Assembly: GCA_963969345.1 (NCBI GenBank)
Contig: OZ017766.1
Location: 6,262,001-6,326,000 of the forward strand
Length of the DNA: 64,000 nt
Reading direction: 5' to 3'
Source: Turbatrix aceti
Lineage: Eukaryota; Nematoda; Chromadorea; Rhabditida; Panagrolaimidae
Shown here piece after piece: positions 10,110 to 21,542 of this stretch. Position 1 is the stretch's first letter. Each line of letters starts with the position of its first letter. The position numbers were made by a program, and so were the translations under genes. The notes below the pieces were generated by a model. It did no database searches. It saw only the letters and a program-made list of their open reading frames with translations, and had not been told where the DNA came from.

Positions 10110-11657
10110 TTAAGAGACAGTCCACGACAGGATTTCGGAATAAGGGGGAGAGCCCGACAAGGCTTTTTTACAACTTAAAATGTTTTAAGCCAGAATTGTT
10201 CCCCACCCCTAAAAACCTCTAAATCGCCGATACACAGATTTTTAAACACATCGGATTCTGTAGTTTTGGCTTCTGGAAGTTTTTGACAAAAATCGATGCC
10301 ACGAGCTTCGCTATAGTGGAAAAATGCTGAAAATTTTATGAGAGGGGTTTTGAGGGACGGGGAACACGAAGTCGTACTCAGATATTTTTTATCGTTACGG
10401 TAATTGCTGATTACCGTATAAAATGTGTGGTTTTTTGGTCACCACTGGCGGGGTTCTCCGAGGGGAGTACATTGTGATAGCACATCTTGTAGCCCGTGTT
10501 TCGGCGCTTCGAATGACGTAACACGCGAAAAAAAGGAGTGACCGGAAAGCGGTCATCCATGGGCTTTTATAGCGCGCACTCAAGAAAACGCGCGCGATCA
10601 GCTTCTTTTTCTCTTCAAACAAGCTTGCGCGCGCAAAAAAGGAGTCATGTTCAAAAAAAGGCCCTGAAGCCAGTTTTTGTTTTGTACATCCACGGTCACT
10701 TTGGTAGGCTTTGGCATGTCCCAGATATAACTTTAAGCCACGTGCACCTTTTATCGGATCATTTTGCACAAAGTTACAACGTTTGAAAGTTTCATGTTTT
10801 TTTCAATGCCTGTGGCGATGCCCAATATTGTCAGATAAAAAGCCTGAAAAGCTAGAATCAATCTTTGGGACATGCTAAAGTCTACCAAAGTGACCGCGAG
10901 CATAAAAAACAAAAATTGGCTTCAGGGCCTTTTTTTGAACATGACACCGTGAATGCGCGCGCACGCTCTTTTTTTGTCACTTGAAGCGAAATTGTGCGCG
11001 TTTTCTTGAGTGCGCGCCATAAAAGCCCATGGATGACCGTTTTCCGGTCACTCCTTTTTTTCGTGTGTTACGTCATTCGAAGCGCCGAAACACGGGCTAC
11101 AATATATGCTATCACAATGTACTCCCCTCGGAGAACCCCGCCAGTGGTGACCAAAAAACCACACATTTTATACGGTAATCAGCATTTACTGTAACGATAA
11201 AAAATATCTGAGTACGNNNNNNNNNNNNNNNNNNNNNNNNNNNNNNNNNNNNNNNNNNNNNNNNNNNNNNNNNNNNNNNNNNNNNNNNNNNNNNNNNNNN
11301 NNNNNNNNNNNNNNNNNNNNNNNNNNNNNNNNNNNNNNNNNNNNNNNNNNNNNNNNNNNNNNNNNNNNNNNNNNNNNNNNNNNNNNNNNNNNNNNNNNNN
11401 NNNNNNNNNNNNNNNNCCTGTTCCTCAAAACCCCTCTCATAAAATTTTCAGCGTTTTTCCTCTATAGCGAAGCTCGTGGCATCGATTTTTGTCAAAACCT
11501 TTCAGAAGCCAAAACTACAGAATCCGATGTGTTTAAAAATCTGTGCATCGGTGATTTAGAGGTTTTTAGGGATGGGGAACAATTCTGGCTTAAAACATTT
11601 GAAGTTGTAAAAAAGCCTTGTCGGCCGTCCGAAATCCTGTCGTGGACTGCCTCTTAA
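10110..11657. mobile_element. TTAA-flanked palindromic (foldback) element 2, with assembly gap
   Basis: The left arm (10110 to about 10790) returns as reverse complement in the right arm (about 10870-11657). The ends are TTAAGAGACAGTCCACGACA and its mirror with one difference (GAGG for GAGA). TTAA bounds both ends, as in element 1. The outer arms are unrelated in sequence to element 1. The inner part shares the core with the other family members: GGGACATGC, then a CTACC...GTGACCG word, then TTGGCTTCAGGGC, a T-run, GAACATGAC, then an alternating CG tract. No transposase is seen. Confidence 0.85.
11217..11416. other. 200-N assembly gap
   Basis: Exactly 200 N, probably a fixed-size placeholder. 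It falls in the right arm of palindrome 2, where assemblers often break. The missing sequence should mirror part of the left arm near 10340-10380. Confidence 0.95.
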
Positions 11658-12300
11658 GTACTTCATCGTATTACTCGTCCTCTTAAACACTCGCAAAAAA
11701 ATTTTCAGACTGTTTTGACTAAAATGAAGCGCGTGCCATCGGATTTTATGAAAAACACATCTGAAGCCAAATCTCCGGAATCCGATTTTAAAAAATCTAA
11801 TATCCCGGATAGAGACTGCCCTAAGGGTCCTATATAACTTTGGCTCAAAACATTTGAAAGTGTAAAAATTGCTGTGTCGTCGAATTAAAAAGTCTCGCAG
11901 AGTACCTCTTTTTGTTAAACAAGGGTGTCAACGAGCCGAATTTTTGTCGGCCAAGTCCGCTCGAGGTGAGGCCCGGCCCGGGTCGGGCTGGCCCGCGCTT
12001 TACCAAAGGGTAAAATTGAAGCAAAATTAACTAAAATTTTTCCGATTTGTTGAAAAATAGAGTTTAATTTTTGACTGTTTTGAATAAAAGTTCTAAAATT
12101 TTGTTTCAAAAAAAAACCGGGCCGCCGGGCCGGGCCGACTGACCATCAGGCCCGGCCCGATTGACACCCTTGCTCTTAAAACATTATTTGGGACATGCCT
12201 GAACCTACCTAGGCGATTGTAGGCATAAAGAACAAAAATTGGCGTCACGATATTTTTTTGAACATGACTGCTCGCACGCACGCGAGCGCTTCTTTTGTGT
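11658..12300. mobile_element. decayed relative of the palindromic family, interrupted by a MITE
   Basis: Sequence on both sides of the MITE at 11920-12172 joins into one half-arm with the family layout. It carries CCGATTTT and AAAACATTTGAAAGTGTAAAAA words in the outer part and GGGACATGCCTGAACCTACC, TTGGCGTCA and TTTTTTTGAACATGACTGC in the core. The second arm is not evident, so this is a single-arm or truncated copy. Confidence 0.6.
11920..12172. mobile_element. hAT-like MITE, 253 bp
   Basis: Terminal inverted repeats CAAGGGTGTCAA and TTGACACCCTTG, with GC-rich GGCCCGGCCCG blocks just inside both ends. The flanks TTGTTAAA and CTCTTAAA match at 6 of 8 positions, consistent with an aged 8-bp target duplication as made by hAT transposases. 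Non-autonomous. Confidence 0.75.
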
Positions 12301-12418
12301 ACAGTGAAAAATTACTGTAAAAAAATACTATTCGGCATACCAACCAACAATTCAAAATTCATATTTACCCATCAAAGAAAACAACAATTTACAAAAAATG
12401 TGTCATCTGAGACCAAAA

Positions 12419-15400
12419 TCAAAAGAAATCCCTGGGAGGCGGAAAGACGCCTTCGACGTACTCCGCGACGCGTCCTTCATCGGTCCTGCAAACTTCACCC
12501 ACGTCTCCGCATTGCCGAGGATTGTACCCGAAAGAGAAACCCGTTTCGTAGAGAACGCCATCGAACCTGACAAAGCTGAGGGGAACGGAGAGGAGTCGTT
12601 TGGCGTTTGCAGCCGGTGTCGGGATGCCGTGGTGTTCGTAGTGGGACAAAAAGTGTGCGAGCGAAGGAACGCGTGCCGAGAGACAACTCGACGACCGGAA
12701 GACAGTCGTTTCCGCCGGGCAACACCCAAGCCAGGGGGTTAGTCCGACCGAAAAATGGTCTCCAATAAATTCGAGCCAGAATGCGCCGTCTTTTTGGTCG
12801 GAATTGACGTAGAGAACCGTGGGAATCGGTGAGATCGGAATGAAGCCGGATGTTCGCGGTGAGAGTAGGGCAAAGGTGTGACTGTCCACCTGGACCGACA
12901 TGATTGTCCACTTGGACGATTCACTGATTACATGTTCGAATTGGTTTTCGGCTTTCTGGGCGCTCTTTCGGACGAATGATCCGATGGACAGGGAAGACAG
13001 GTATTCGGCCGAGGCCTCCTGACCATCGAGGAGCACTTCGAGAGCGCAGGGGTGCATTTGGCTCACCGGCTCTTCGGAAGCCTGAGAATTGTATTTGGCG
13101 AGGATCTGCTGTTTTTCGGTTTCGACCCTTCGAATCCGCATCGGAGGCATCGCGACGCCGCTGGCACGGTGCACGAGTCGGACGATATTGCCGTAGTAGA
13201 TGTTGCCCGTGCTGTGAGTGAAAGTTTTGCCACTCGAAGATTTGCTGCCGTCTACTGTAAAAAAATTGGATTTGAGAGTCAATTTTGGGAAAAATAAGAT
13301 TTTAAGACTAAATTTGGAAACTTTGGGAAAAAAACGAACAACATACTTTTTTTTAATACAAAAAATACGGATTTTAGGACCAAATTCGAAAAAACAAAAA
13401 AATTTAGAACCAAATTTTAAAATTTTAGGAAAAATAAAACAAACAAAAACTATCAAAAATTTTCGTATTCAATAAAAAAAATTGCAACGATAATATTTTT
13501 ACCGTAATTGGACCATAAAACACCAAGATACATTCCAGACCAAAAAAATAATCTTGTAATCAGCAAATAAAGTCATCAAATACGCATTTATGGTGGGGTT
13601 TGTCATAAATGTCCCTTATCACAGAACAAAAACGCAGAATGGGAAAACCATCAACTTTACCAGCAATGAATCAGGAAAAGGGTGTGTAAGGCGATTTGTT
13701 GACTTACACATAAAGCAAAGTGCAGAAAACCATAATCAACGAAAAAAAAATAGTTTTTGGCTCCAAAAAAATTTTCGCTTTGAGAAACGTTTTTTTAGAA
13801 AATTTTCGGTTCGAGAAAATTCTTGCAAAAATTTCGCTTCGAGAAACGTGTTGCAAAAAACTTTCGCTTCGAAAACCGATTTACGAAAAACTTTCGCCTC
13901 GAGAAACGTCTAACGAAAAACTTTCGCTTCGAGAAATGTGTAATCATTTTTACCGTAAAAAACGTTATTTTCAATTTTACGGTAAAAATGATTACCCAAA
14001 ATTTTAGACCCTCGCCCAACAAAAAAAAAACATACCAGCATAGATCTCAAAAGCTCCCCAAGCAGAAGCGGTCGTCGTAAATCCCACTTTCTTCGCGTCA
14101 AAAGCCATGTATTTCGTATTCATGGTCTGAGCCTTGGGTCTGTTGTAGAAAGCCACGGTGGTGCCCGACCGAATGGATATCCGATCGAGTTCTCCGCTCT
14201 TGGCCGATTGCCTCTTTTTCGACGGTTTTGACATAATTTTGATTCTCGAAGACGGAATTTTGCCAAATCCAAAATCCAAGTCCCGAAACCCGGAAGACAG
14301 CCTCAACTCGAGACTCAGGCTGATGAAGGGTCGCATCGAAGGCGTCCAGATTTTGATGTCCTGCGAGCCTTTGGAGTGCAGCACTTCCCCGGTGTCAGAC
14401 GCGAGTCGATGGAATTTGAAATTGTGAGGCTTGGAGGAGGGATCCGAGACTCCCGGTTGACCCGCAGCGGGGAGAGAGATGATGCCGAGGAATTCGGCAT
14501 CACCGGTGTTGAGGCAGCCGCCGAGGGGCATGTTCAAGGACGATGACTTGAGCAAGGACCAGCCGGAGCCGACCAGCTCTACCCGGGGTATCGGACAGGC
14601 GTACCTAAATAAACATTTATCAGAAAAGAGAAAAAAAGAAGTATAACAAAAGAAATTGGTAAAAAAAAACAGTATTCGTGTCGAGACCATGAATATGTCG
14701 CATTTTCGTGTCAAAAACAAATACAAGACGGAAAAAAATTAATTTCGCTTCGAGACCATAAAAAAAAAGTTCGTGCAAAAAAAACAAAAAAATTGAAAAA
14801 AATATATTTTTGTTTTGAAACCACAAAAATGGCATTTTTTCGTGTCAAAAACCAAAAAAAAAAGAATGAATCATACTGTCATTATTATTTTTCAAAAACG
14901 CATGCATGCGATGCAAAAAAATCAGATAAAAGCGAAAAATGTGTCATGATACACCTGGACAGAAAAAAAAATCATGTCTCAGGATGTGGGAATTTTTCAT
15001 ACGCACGAACTTTCACATGTTTCTTTGAGAAAATGTTATAATTCAATTCTGCATGCTGTGAGCATTTTTGAAAAAAATCACTGCGACTACATAAGTTTTT
15101 GAACGCATCAAAGTGAAAAATGGAGGTTCTCCCGACACGAAATTAACAAACATTTCTCCCGACACGAAATTAACAATTTAGCAAAATTTTATTTTTTAGA
15201 ATTTTAGGTTAATTTTTACGTTTTTAGTCTCATTTTTGGAAAAAATACAAATAAATATAAATTTCGGAAATCCAAAAACAAAAAAAATCGAAAATGCGAA
15301 AACTTTTGACACGAAAACTTCTCCCGGCACGAAATCAATATTTTTGCTAAAATTATGAATTTTTTAAATTTCAGATTGTTTTTGACGTTTTTTACATTCA

Positions 15401-15851
15401 TTTTTACAAAAAAAATACAAAATATAAAAATTGCAAAAATCAAGCATCAAAAAAAAGTAACAGTTGCTTACCTCTTTTCTTGACCATAACTCTTCTGGAT
15501 GCCCAGAGGGTAGGCAAAAACAATGGTGCACCTCAACTCGTCCCGCGAATCGAGGTATCGCTTCATGCATTCGATGTGAGCGGACAACGGAGGAGTGAGA
15601 TCGGTGGCCGTGCAGCAGCTGCTGTTGGTCGTGCACGTGGACATCGGCGACATCGAGGACGACGTCGACGACGAACAGCCCGGTGACATTGCTATGCTCG
15701 GGGTTGGTTCTTCGACAAAGTTGCATCCACCGTTTCCACCCGTCGTCGTCAGCAGCACGTTACCGTAAAAAGCAGCAGCAGCAGCTGCTGCGGCAAGGGA
15801 TTTGGAATTTGAACCGTTTGCGCTTGAGATCTGGCCTGTGGGCATGGGCAT
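12419..15851 (-). CDS. lag-1: divergent CSL (Su(H)/RBPJ/LAG-1) family DNA-binding protein
   Basis: CSL proteins are the nuclear DNA-binding effectors of Notch signalling. Three exons on the minus strand, 15851-15472, 14604-14036 and 13254-12419, join in phases 2 and 1 to give 594 residues. The first exon is Ser/Thr/Ala-rich and then has the family segment MKRYL...QKSYGQEKR. The second opens with YACPIPRVELVGSGW, like the Rel-like domain, and holds RIKIMSKPSKKRQS, the best conserved block, and WGAF. The third carries the beta-trefoil remainder (YYGNIVRLVHRASGVAMP, EEPVSQMHPCA, SKWTIM) and a C-terminal Rel-like domain (VPLSFVRFDGVLY). Many positions normally invariant in CSL are changed, so it may be a fast-evolving paralogue and not the sole orthologue. 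The frame is open upstream of the chosen ATG at 15851, so a further 5' exon is possible. Confidence 0.85.
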
Positions 15852-17508
15852 GGTTATCGGGGGTCCATCAATCTTTTGATAAAGGCTGGATATTTATGTA
15901 TGTATCACAGGACCTTTTGCTGGACGGAAAAAGGCGGGAGAGGAAGAATTGAGGGTGGGTGGCTGAAAAAAGAGAAGAAATTGTCAGTCAAGTCAAGTCA
16001 CCCAAAACAGGACAGTGCACCGGTCTCTGGGATAGGAAAGGCGCGGCAAACGAAAAACGAAAAACGGCGAAGGACGAAAAACGAAGAACAGATGAAAAAC
16101 TAACTCCTTCAGTCAAAAAAAAAGGGACGACGACGAAGCAGAAGAAGAAGGAGAAGAACGACGAACAAGAACAGGAACAAGAACAAGAACAAGCAACGGT
16201 CGACTCGGCAGCTTGTTGTTCCGAACACAACACAACACCCACCCCGGACGCGGAGGATGGATGGATGGATGATTATGAGACAACACAAGGCAGGGCAAGG
16301 TGCATCCCTCCCCGTACGTGCGACGACGACCGATTGAAAGCCGTCCCCGTCGTCAGCACCAGCACCAGCACGAGCACCAGCGCGCCAGCTCGGACGATGG
16401 AAGCGGCGGCGATCGACAGACTGACTGAGCAGGCAGTGGTCAGGAGGGCCTGTGATTTGAAAAATTTTCCCATTCCCAGGAAGAAGAAGAAGAAGAATAA
16501 GAACAAGAACAACCAAGGGAGGCTTGTTTATTCGTTCACACGACCGACGCGTCTCCCTGCCTGCCTCCTGCTTGGTGCCGGTCGAGGTGAGGTGAGGAGG
16601 GTGGGTGAACGTTCGCGTTCGTAAACGATCAAATTTTATAAAATTATTTGTTCACAAACAGATTTTTTTTGCAAAGTAAATATTTTTTAACGAATTTTAA
16701 TTTCTTAAAAGCGAATAAAAATTTACATAAAATCAGGAAAACTATGTAAAAATCCATGATAAATATTTGACAAAACAAAGCACACAAAACTCATCTAATT
16801 TTTAAATTAAAAAAACAATAGAAAAAAATTTCGAAAAACTGTTATCCAAAACAAAAAAATGTGAAATGTCTAATTTTACATTGTTTGCAGAACTGACAAA
16901 CAAAACTTTGTTCGTTGTATACGTTCGCGAACAGATTTTTCTAAATTTATGTATTTGCTCGTATTCGTTTGACAAAACGGTCAAAAATGTTCACTTAAAC
17001 AAAATTTAAAAAAATGTGTTTGCTCGAAAACAAATAAAAACGGCTGTTCGTATTATACATCCCCGGTGAGTGTTCCGCAGGCCGCCAACCAACTCCTTGC
17101 ACCGGTACCAAATCACAAATCACTGGGAAAAAAGCAGCAGAAAGCGTTTTTGCACATCCGGGAACGCGGTGAACAGAGTTCACGAAGTTCTATTATACCT
17201 GTGAGAAAATTTTTTTTTTACCCATGCAAAATGGGAGCTTCTTTCTTCGAGCGTGTCTGTCTTATCAGTTGACCGATTGACGTATGATAGAAGAGAAACA
17301 TAACTTTGCACTCTGTTCGCTAATCTATCTACCTGGGCACCTGCAGGCTACAAGAAATGTCAAAAAAATGAATGGGGGTTTGTTTGTTGTTTTTTTTGAA
17401 ATGGAATTTATTTTTTGATCATTAATCAACTTCAACAAGATCCCTGGATGATTTTTAGATAAATGCGAACGTACAAAGTCCAGTTAAAATTTATTAGATG
17501 TGTATTAG
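15852..17508. other. intergenic / 5' region of the CSL-like gene
   Basis: No convincing gene. About 16080-16540 is low-complexity sequence (GAAGAA, CAAGAACAAGAACAG, AGCACCAGCACC, GGATGGATGGATG), open in several frames for compositional reasons. About 16620-17060 repeats GTTCGCGAAC-like words and may be an old repeat. The stretch just upstream of 15851 should hold the CSL promoter. Confidence 0.4.
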
Positions 17509-17903
17509 TCACCTTGGCATATTATCTTCGCCTTCGAAAGCGGTATTAAAAATCGACGATGCGGAATGGGGCATCATCGCTGCCATCGTCAGTGGACGGA
17601 TTCTGACGCGTCTTTTGACGACCCTTTTTTTCTTCCGAGTTCCGTGCACAGGTTGCAGGTGAATTTTGACAATGTCCACGGATGTAGCCGCTTTTTGGCA
17701 CTGTGGACAGCAGGACGCGTTCTGAAAACAGACACGACTAAATTGTAAAATTGAAAAAAAATATCAAAAAAACAAACCCGAAGACCCGCCCAGATACAGC
17801 CACAGTGAAAGGTGTGCCCGCAGGTTCTGAGGCAGTAGATGTCATCTGCCGTCAGTGTACGCAGACAAACCCCGCATCCCGCATCGATCGCGATTGCCGT
17901 CAT
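17509..17903 (-). CDS. small RING finger protein, 112 residues
   Basis: Two exons, 17903-17778 and 17721-17509, join in phase 0 across a 56-base intron (CGG|GTTTG, TTTTCAG|AAC). The RING is complete: CGVC, CLRTCGH, HCGC, then CPQC in exon 2, with Cys/His spacing of a RING-H2-type ligase domain. The DIVKIHL after the last Cys pair resembles TRAIP-like and other small nematode RING proteins. A basic tail with KKKRVVKRR follows and could be a nuclear localisation signal. The likely role is an E3 ubiquitin ligase; substrate unknown. The ATG at 17903 starts ten residues before the first Cys. No clear trans-splice acceptor is visible upstream. Confidence 0.7.
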
Positions 17904-18428
17904 CAGTGAAGCAAAGTATGTTTTTCCAAGGATGAAAACGATGAAAACTATTCCTGGTTCTTTCTTGTTTGTCGACAAAATACCCGGGAATTTTGCATGG
18001 AAATTTTTCATTGCAAAAAAACATTTATTTTAGGGATTGGATGGAAACGAATTTTTGGCAAGTCAGAATCACAAAAACATGTTACATACGGTAAATATTT
18101 GAATTTTTACTTTTATTTTTGTAAAAAAAACGTATCAATTAAAAAAAATGATAATTTGCATTTTTTTTCAATTTCGCACAAAAAAATTAAAAAAAAAGAA
18201 AATTTTGTGACAAAAAAAAAGAAAAATGATTTTCAAATTTTATCACAAAAAATAAAATTGTCATCCGCAATGAATGCCAAGAGACTTGGTTCAATCAAGC
18301 CTCAAAAATCCACCCAACAAATTTTGAATTAGAAGTTCAACTTGGCAATTTTGGCTCGTTTGAAAACTCTGCGCTGGAATCCAAAAAATAAAAAATCTTT
18401 TATTACACGTCAAATTAACTCAACATCC

Positions 18429-21187
18429 TCAAAACAAATCATCAAGGCCGAGATCGCTTTCCTTGTAGTCCATTTCGTTGACAAAGTCTTTGGGAAGATT
18501 TCCCCTGAGTGACTCAATCGTCGTCATGCAGTCATTCTTGACCACTTCCCGGAGTGCTTCGAGGTCAGCCTGGGGCACCCATCCGAACGTGTCGTCGAAT
18601 CCGCTGATTCTCGTCGAGTAATCCGTCGAAATAATATTCCGCGCGAGTTCCATGTCAATATCACACATGCAAAACCACATTTGTCGCGATGGAGGTACGC
18701 TGCCAGGCGTAAATTTGTAGGACGCATCCGTGCTCAGATTCAACGCTGATATCATCGTCGCTGACGAGAGTCCGACGGTATCGGTCGACGCAACCGTTCG
18801 TACCCTGTATTTTTCCTTGACCATTTCGTTGAATCTCAGGGTAATGCTGATGGACTGGTACTGCTTGCTGTCTCGGATGGATTTTGCATCGTAGCCGTAC
18901 CTGCACCAGCACCTTCCAAAGGCACCTGACATGACGTAGAAAGCGTACATCGGAATTATGTTTCTAAAAATAAATAAATATTAAATAAATGAAGTGTTTT
19001 TTGTCGTAAAAAATAGAGTGAAAATTGTGATGGTAAGTCTCATGCCAACTGGCCTGGCAAATAAATAAATTACGGGATAAGCTTCTATACTTTTTTGTTA
19101 CACGACGGAAAGTCACGCGCTTCTAACACCAAAAAAAACCCGGAAAGCACTCCATTACTATGATTAGCAACCCGTGACTGTTGCAGCTGTTTATTACCCA
19201 GCAGGAAGTAAACCCTGAACACAGTGCGGACCGCACTGGTGTTTTAGGCATTATATAGACAGTTTTTTTGGGTAAGAGAAAAAAAAACAAAAAAGAAACC
19301 CGAAAAAACGACAAAAATGCACGATTTTAGGAAAAAATATCGTAAAACTTATGAATCGTAAAAAAGTAACAAAATCCAAGCAAAAAATGTTACTTTTGTG
19401 TGAAAAGTTTCGCAACGAAAATTCCAAAACGATCGTTACTTTCTTGTCGTCAGTTTTGACTGTTTTTTTACACAAAGACAAAAAAACTCACTTGATAATG
19501 CTCTGTTCGATGCCGGTTTCCTTGAGAATGCCGGATTTCGTCCAGATCGGTCGCCTCTCGAAGAGTTCTTTCAGCTTTCGATGAATTTCTTCCTGCGGGC
19601 ATCGACTCGTGAGTTCTTCGGCGAGGCCAGCAGGCGGCTCTGATGGAAATACATCCTTCGCCTGAACTACCGTTACGTAGCTTTTTCGTTCCGGGCGCAC
19701 AGATTTTGAGAAAAAACTCGTATCACCACCGGTTTCGGCGCCGGAAGCCGTGGCCTCGAGGAGGATGTCTTCGGGACTGAACAGCCGATGATTGACTTTT
19801 AGGAACCTAAAAAATGGGTAAATCAGAATTTTGGGGCCTAAAAAAACTTTTTTTTGTCCCAAAATTATTCTAATTATTACTTTTTAGGATTTCCGACCTT
19901 TCGTGAAAACAACAGATACAACAAACACCCAGGGATTAGGATAAAGCTGCTACAAATGGTATCTCATGACTTTTAAGCTGACTAAACTGAAGCTCGACAA
20001 TTAAAAAAATAACGGGCTTCGGCAAAAAAAGAACGCAATTTTGCAAAACAAATACGAAAACGGAAATGAGCGGTTTCTGTGCAAAAAAATCGTAAAATTA
20101 AAAACTTAATTCAAGTTTTTACAAAATTTGGCCTAAAAAATGACAAAAATAATTTTTTTTAAGTATAATTCGACATTTTTTGCAAAAATAAGGTTTTTGA
20201 TAATGAGCAAAAAAAACACAATTTGCACCCCAAAAATTCATACTGTCAGTCATTTTTTGAAAATCTTGGCCTAAAAAATCCAGGAAAAAAATGTCTGACA
20301 CCAACGCAAAAAATTTTATGTGAATTTTTTTTTGAAAATGCGTAGGCCCAAAAAAACACGCGACGAACCAACCTGCTATAAACAAAGGGCGGATAGTAGT
20401 TGTCGGCGAACGAAGCCTCATCCAGAGGCGGCCAATTCCAGAACGTGAGTGCTCCCTTGACAGTCGTCGGCAAAAGGTCATTGATGATATCACGGCAGTT
20501 AACCTTTTTGTCATCGTAGATTGCGCCATCTTTGACGCCTGCCAGCGGCAAGAGTTGAAAGTCGCATGGCTGGTTGTAATGGAACGTATTTTTCACCTGA
20601 AAAGGGATAGCTAACCAATTATGTATCCCTAGGGACCGTTGCAAGAAAAAAAGTGGCAGCTGCAAAAAAAATAAAACAAACTCGTGATGACAAAAGCGCG
20701 TGCAAATGTGGCATTTTGGATCGTAGATCGTAAAAAAAAGGAAGAAAAATGTATGCGCACGCGTTATAAAATAAACATTTTTGTTCGCAAAAAAAAAAAA
20801 CTCACAACGCCGAGAAATTGACTTCGAATTTTTCCAGTTCGCTTATTTCTTTGAAATTTGAAAACAATTTGTTTCAAATTTGTCGCAGTTTCTTGTCTCT
20901 CGTTGAGGAGTCCACAGTGAAATTCATTTTCTGGCTGAACTCTGAGATTGAGAATTCGGGAGTCATCGATGGCCTAAAAACAGAAAATTAATTTTTAGGC
21001 CAAAAAAAAAATTGAAATCAACATTAAAAAAACTAACAAATACACTCACCTTGGCGACAGTTTTTATACCACCAATGGATTGCAAAGCCAAATCGACATT
21101 TTCGACGACAAGCGGATGATAGACGAGGAAAAATTGTCGAGTCGCATCTTTTTCCTTTTCTCGACGAGAATCTCCTCCGCCTGTCAT
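18429..21187 (-). CDS. gtf3c5: TFIIIC subunit GTF3C5 (tau95/Sfc1-like)
   Basis: TFIIIC binds the A and B boxes of tRNA genes to recruit TFIIIB and RNA polymerase III. Five exons, 21187-21050, 20973-20806, 20596-20373, 19806-19492 and 18963-18429, join in phases 0, 0, 2 and 2 into 459 residues, slightly shorter than vertebrate GTF3C5. Recognised blocks are the N-terminal YHPLVVENVDLALQSIGG (typical YPGVVENVDKML in the family); DILLEA and a RRPIWTKSGI segment (family RPIWSR); IIPMYAFYVMSGAFGRCWCRYGYD (family AYYMITGPWRSLWIRFGYD); and FTPGSVPPSRQMWFCMCDID (family PPYRQMFYQLCDLN). It ends in an acidic tail. AATAAA on the minus strand (18398-18403) lies about 26 bases after the stop. Exon 3 might start earlier, at the CAG acceptor near 20658. 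The gene is head-to-head with the RNase H-like gene. Confidence 0.9.
19221..19237. repeat. 17-bp perfect palindrome in GTF3C5 intron 4
   Basis: CAGTGCGGACCGCACTG, with one central base. The surrounding 19110-19245 begins and ends with AACACC/GGTGTT words, so it may be the core of a short MITE. Confidence 0.5.
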
Positions 21188-21542
21188 TTTTGTTCTATCG
21201 ATTGACGGAGAGGAGAGTCTGATCGTAACACGGAAGCTTACTTACGATTGTTTGCAAGAAATTTCAGCAGATGAGCATAAAAACGTACTCACAACAGCAT
21301 CAAAAAAAGTGTATCGTAGGAGAATGGACACTTTTTGCCAAAGTCACTCGTGTTTTTTTTTGCTTTTGTTCTTGCAACATTTTTTTGATGACCTAAGAAA
21401 AAGTGTATTTGATCAACTTTTTGTATCTTTTCAACTCTTTTTTACTTCTTCTGACTATTTTTTTTCCGGTGAGTTCTTTCAGTTGTTTTTTGTGTGGTTT
21501 ATGGATGCGTTGTTGATTAGGAAGACAAGAAGACGATAGCCG
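21188..21542. promoter_or_regulatory. 355-bp shared region between divergent genes
   Basis: GTF3C5 starts leftward at 21187 and the RNase H-like gene rightward at 21543, leaving a compact divergent promoter region. No TATA box is obvious. This is position-based inference. Confidence 0.4.

Noticed and set aside
12398..12742. Plus-strand frames of up to 114 codons
   Set aside because: Antisense shadow of the last CSL-like exon, whose minus-strand reading matches a known family.
15959..16624. A 221-codon Lys/Glu/Gln-rich frame on the plus strand
   Set aside because: It rests on simple repeats (GAAGAA, CAAGAACAAG, AGCACC) that are open in several frames on both strands, and lies where the CSL-like promoter should be.
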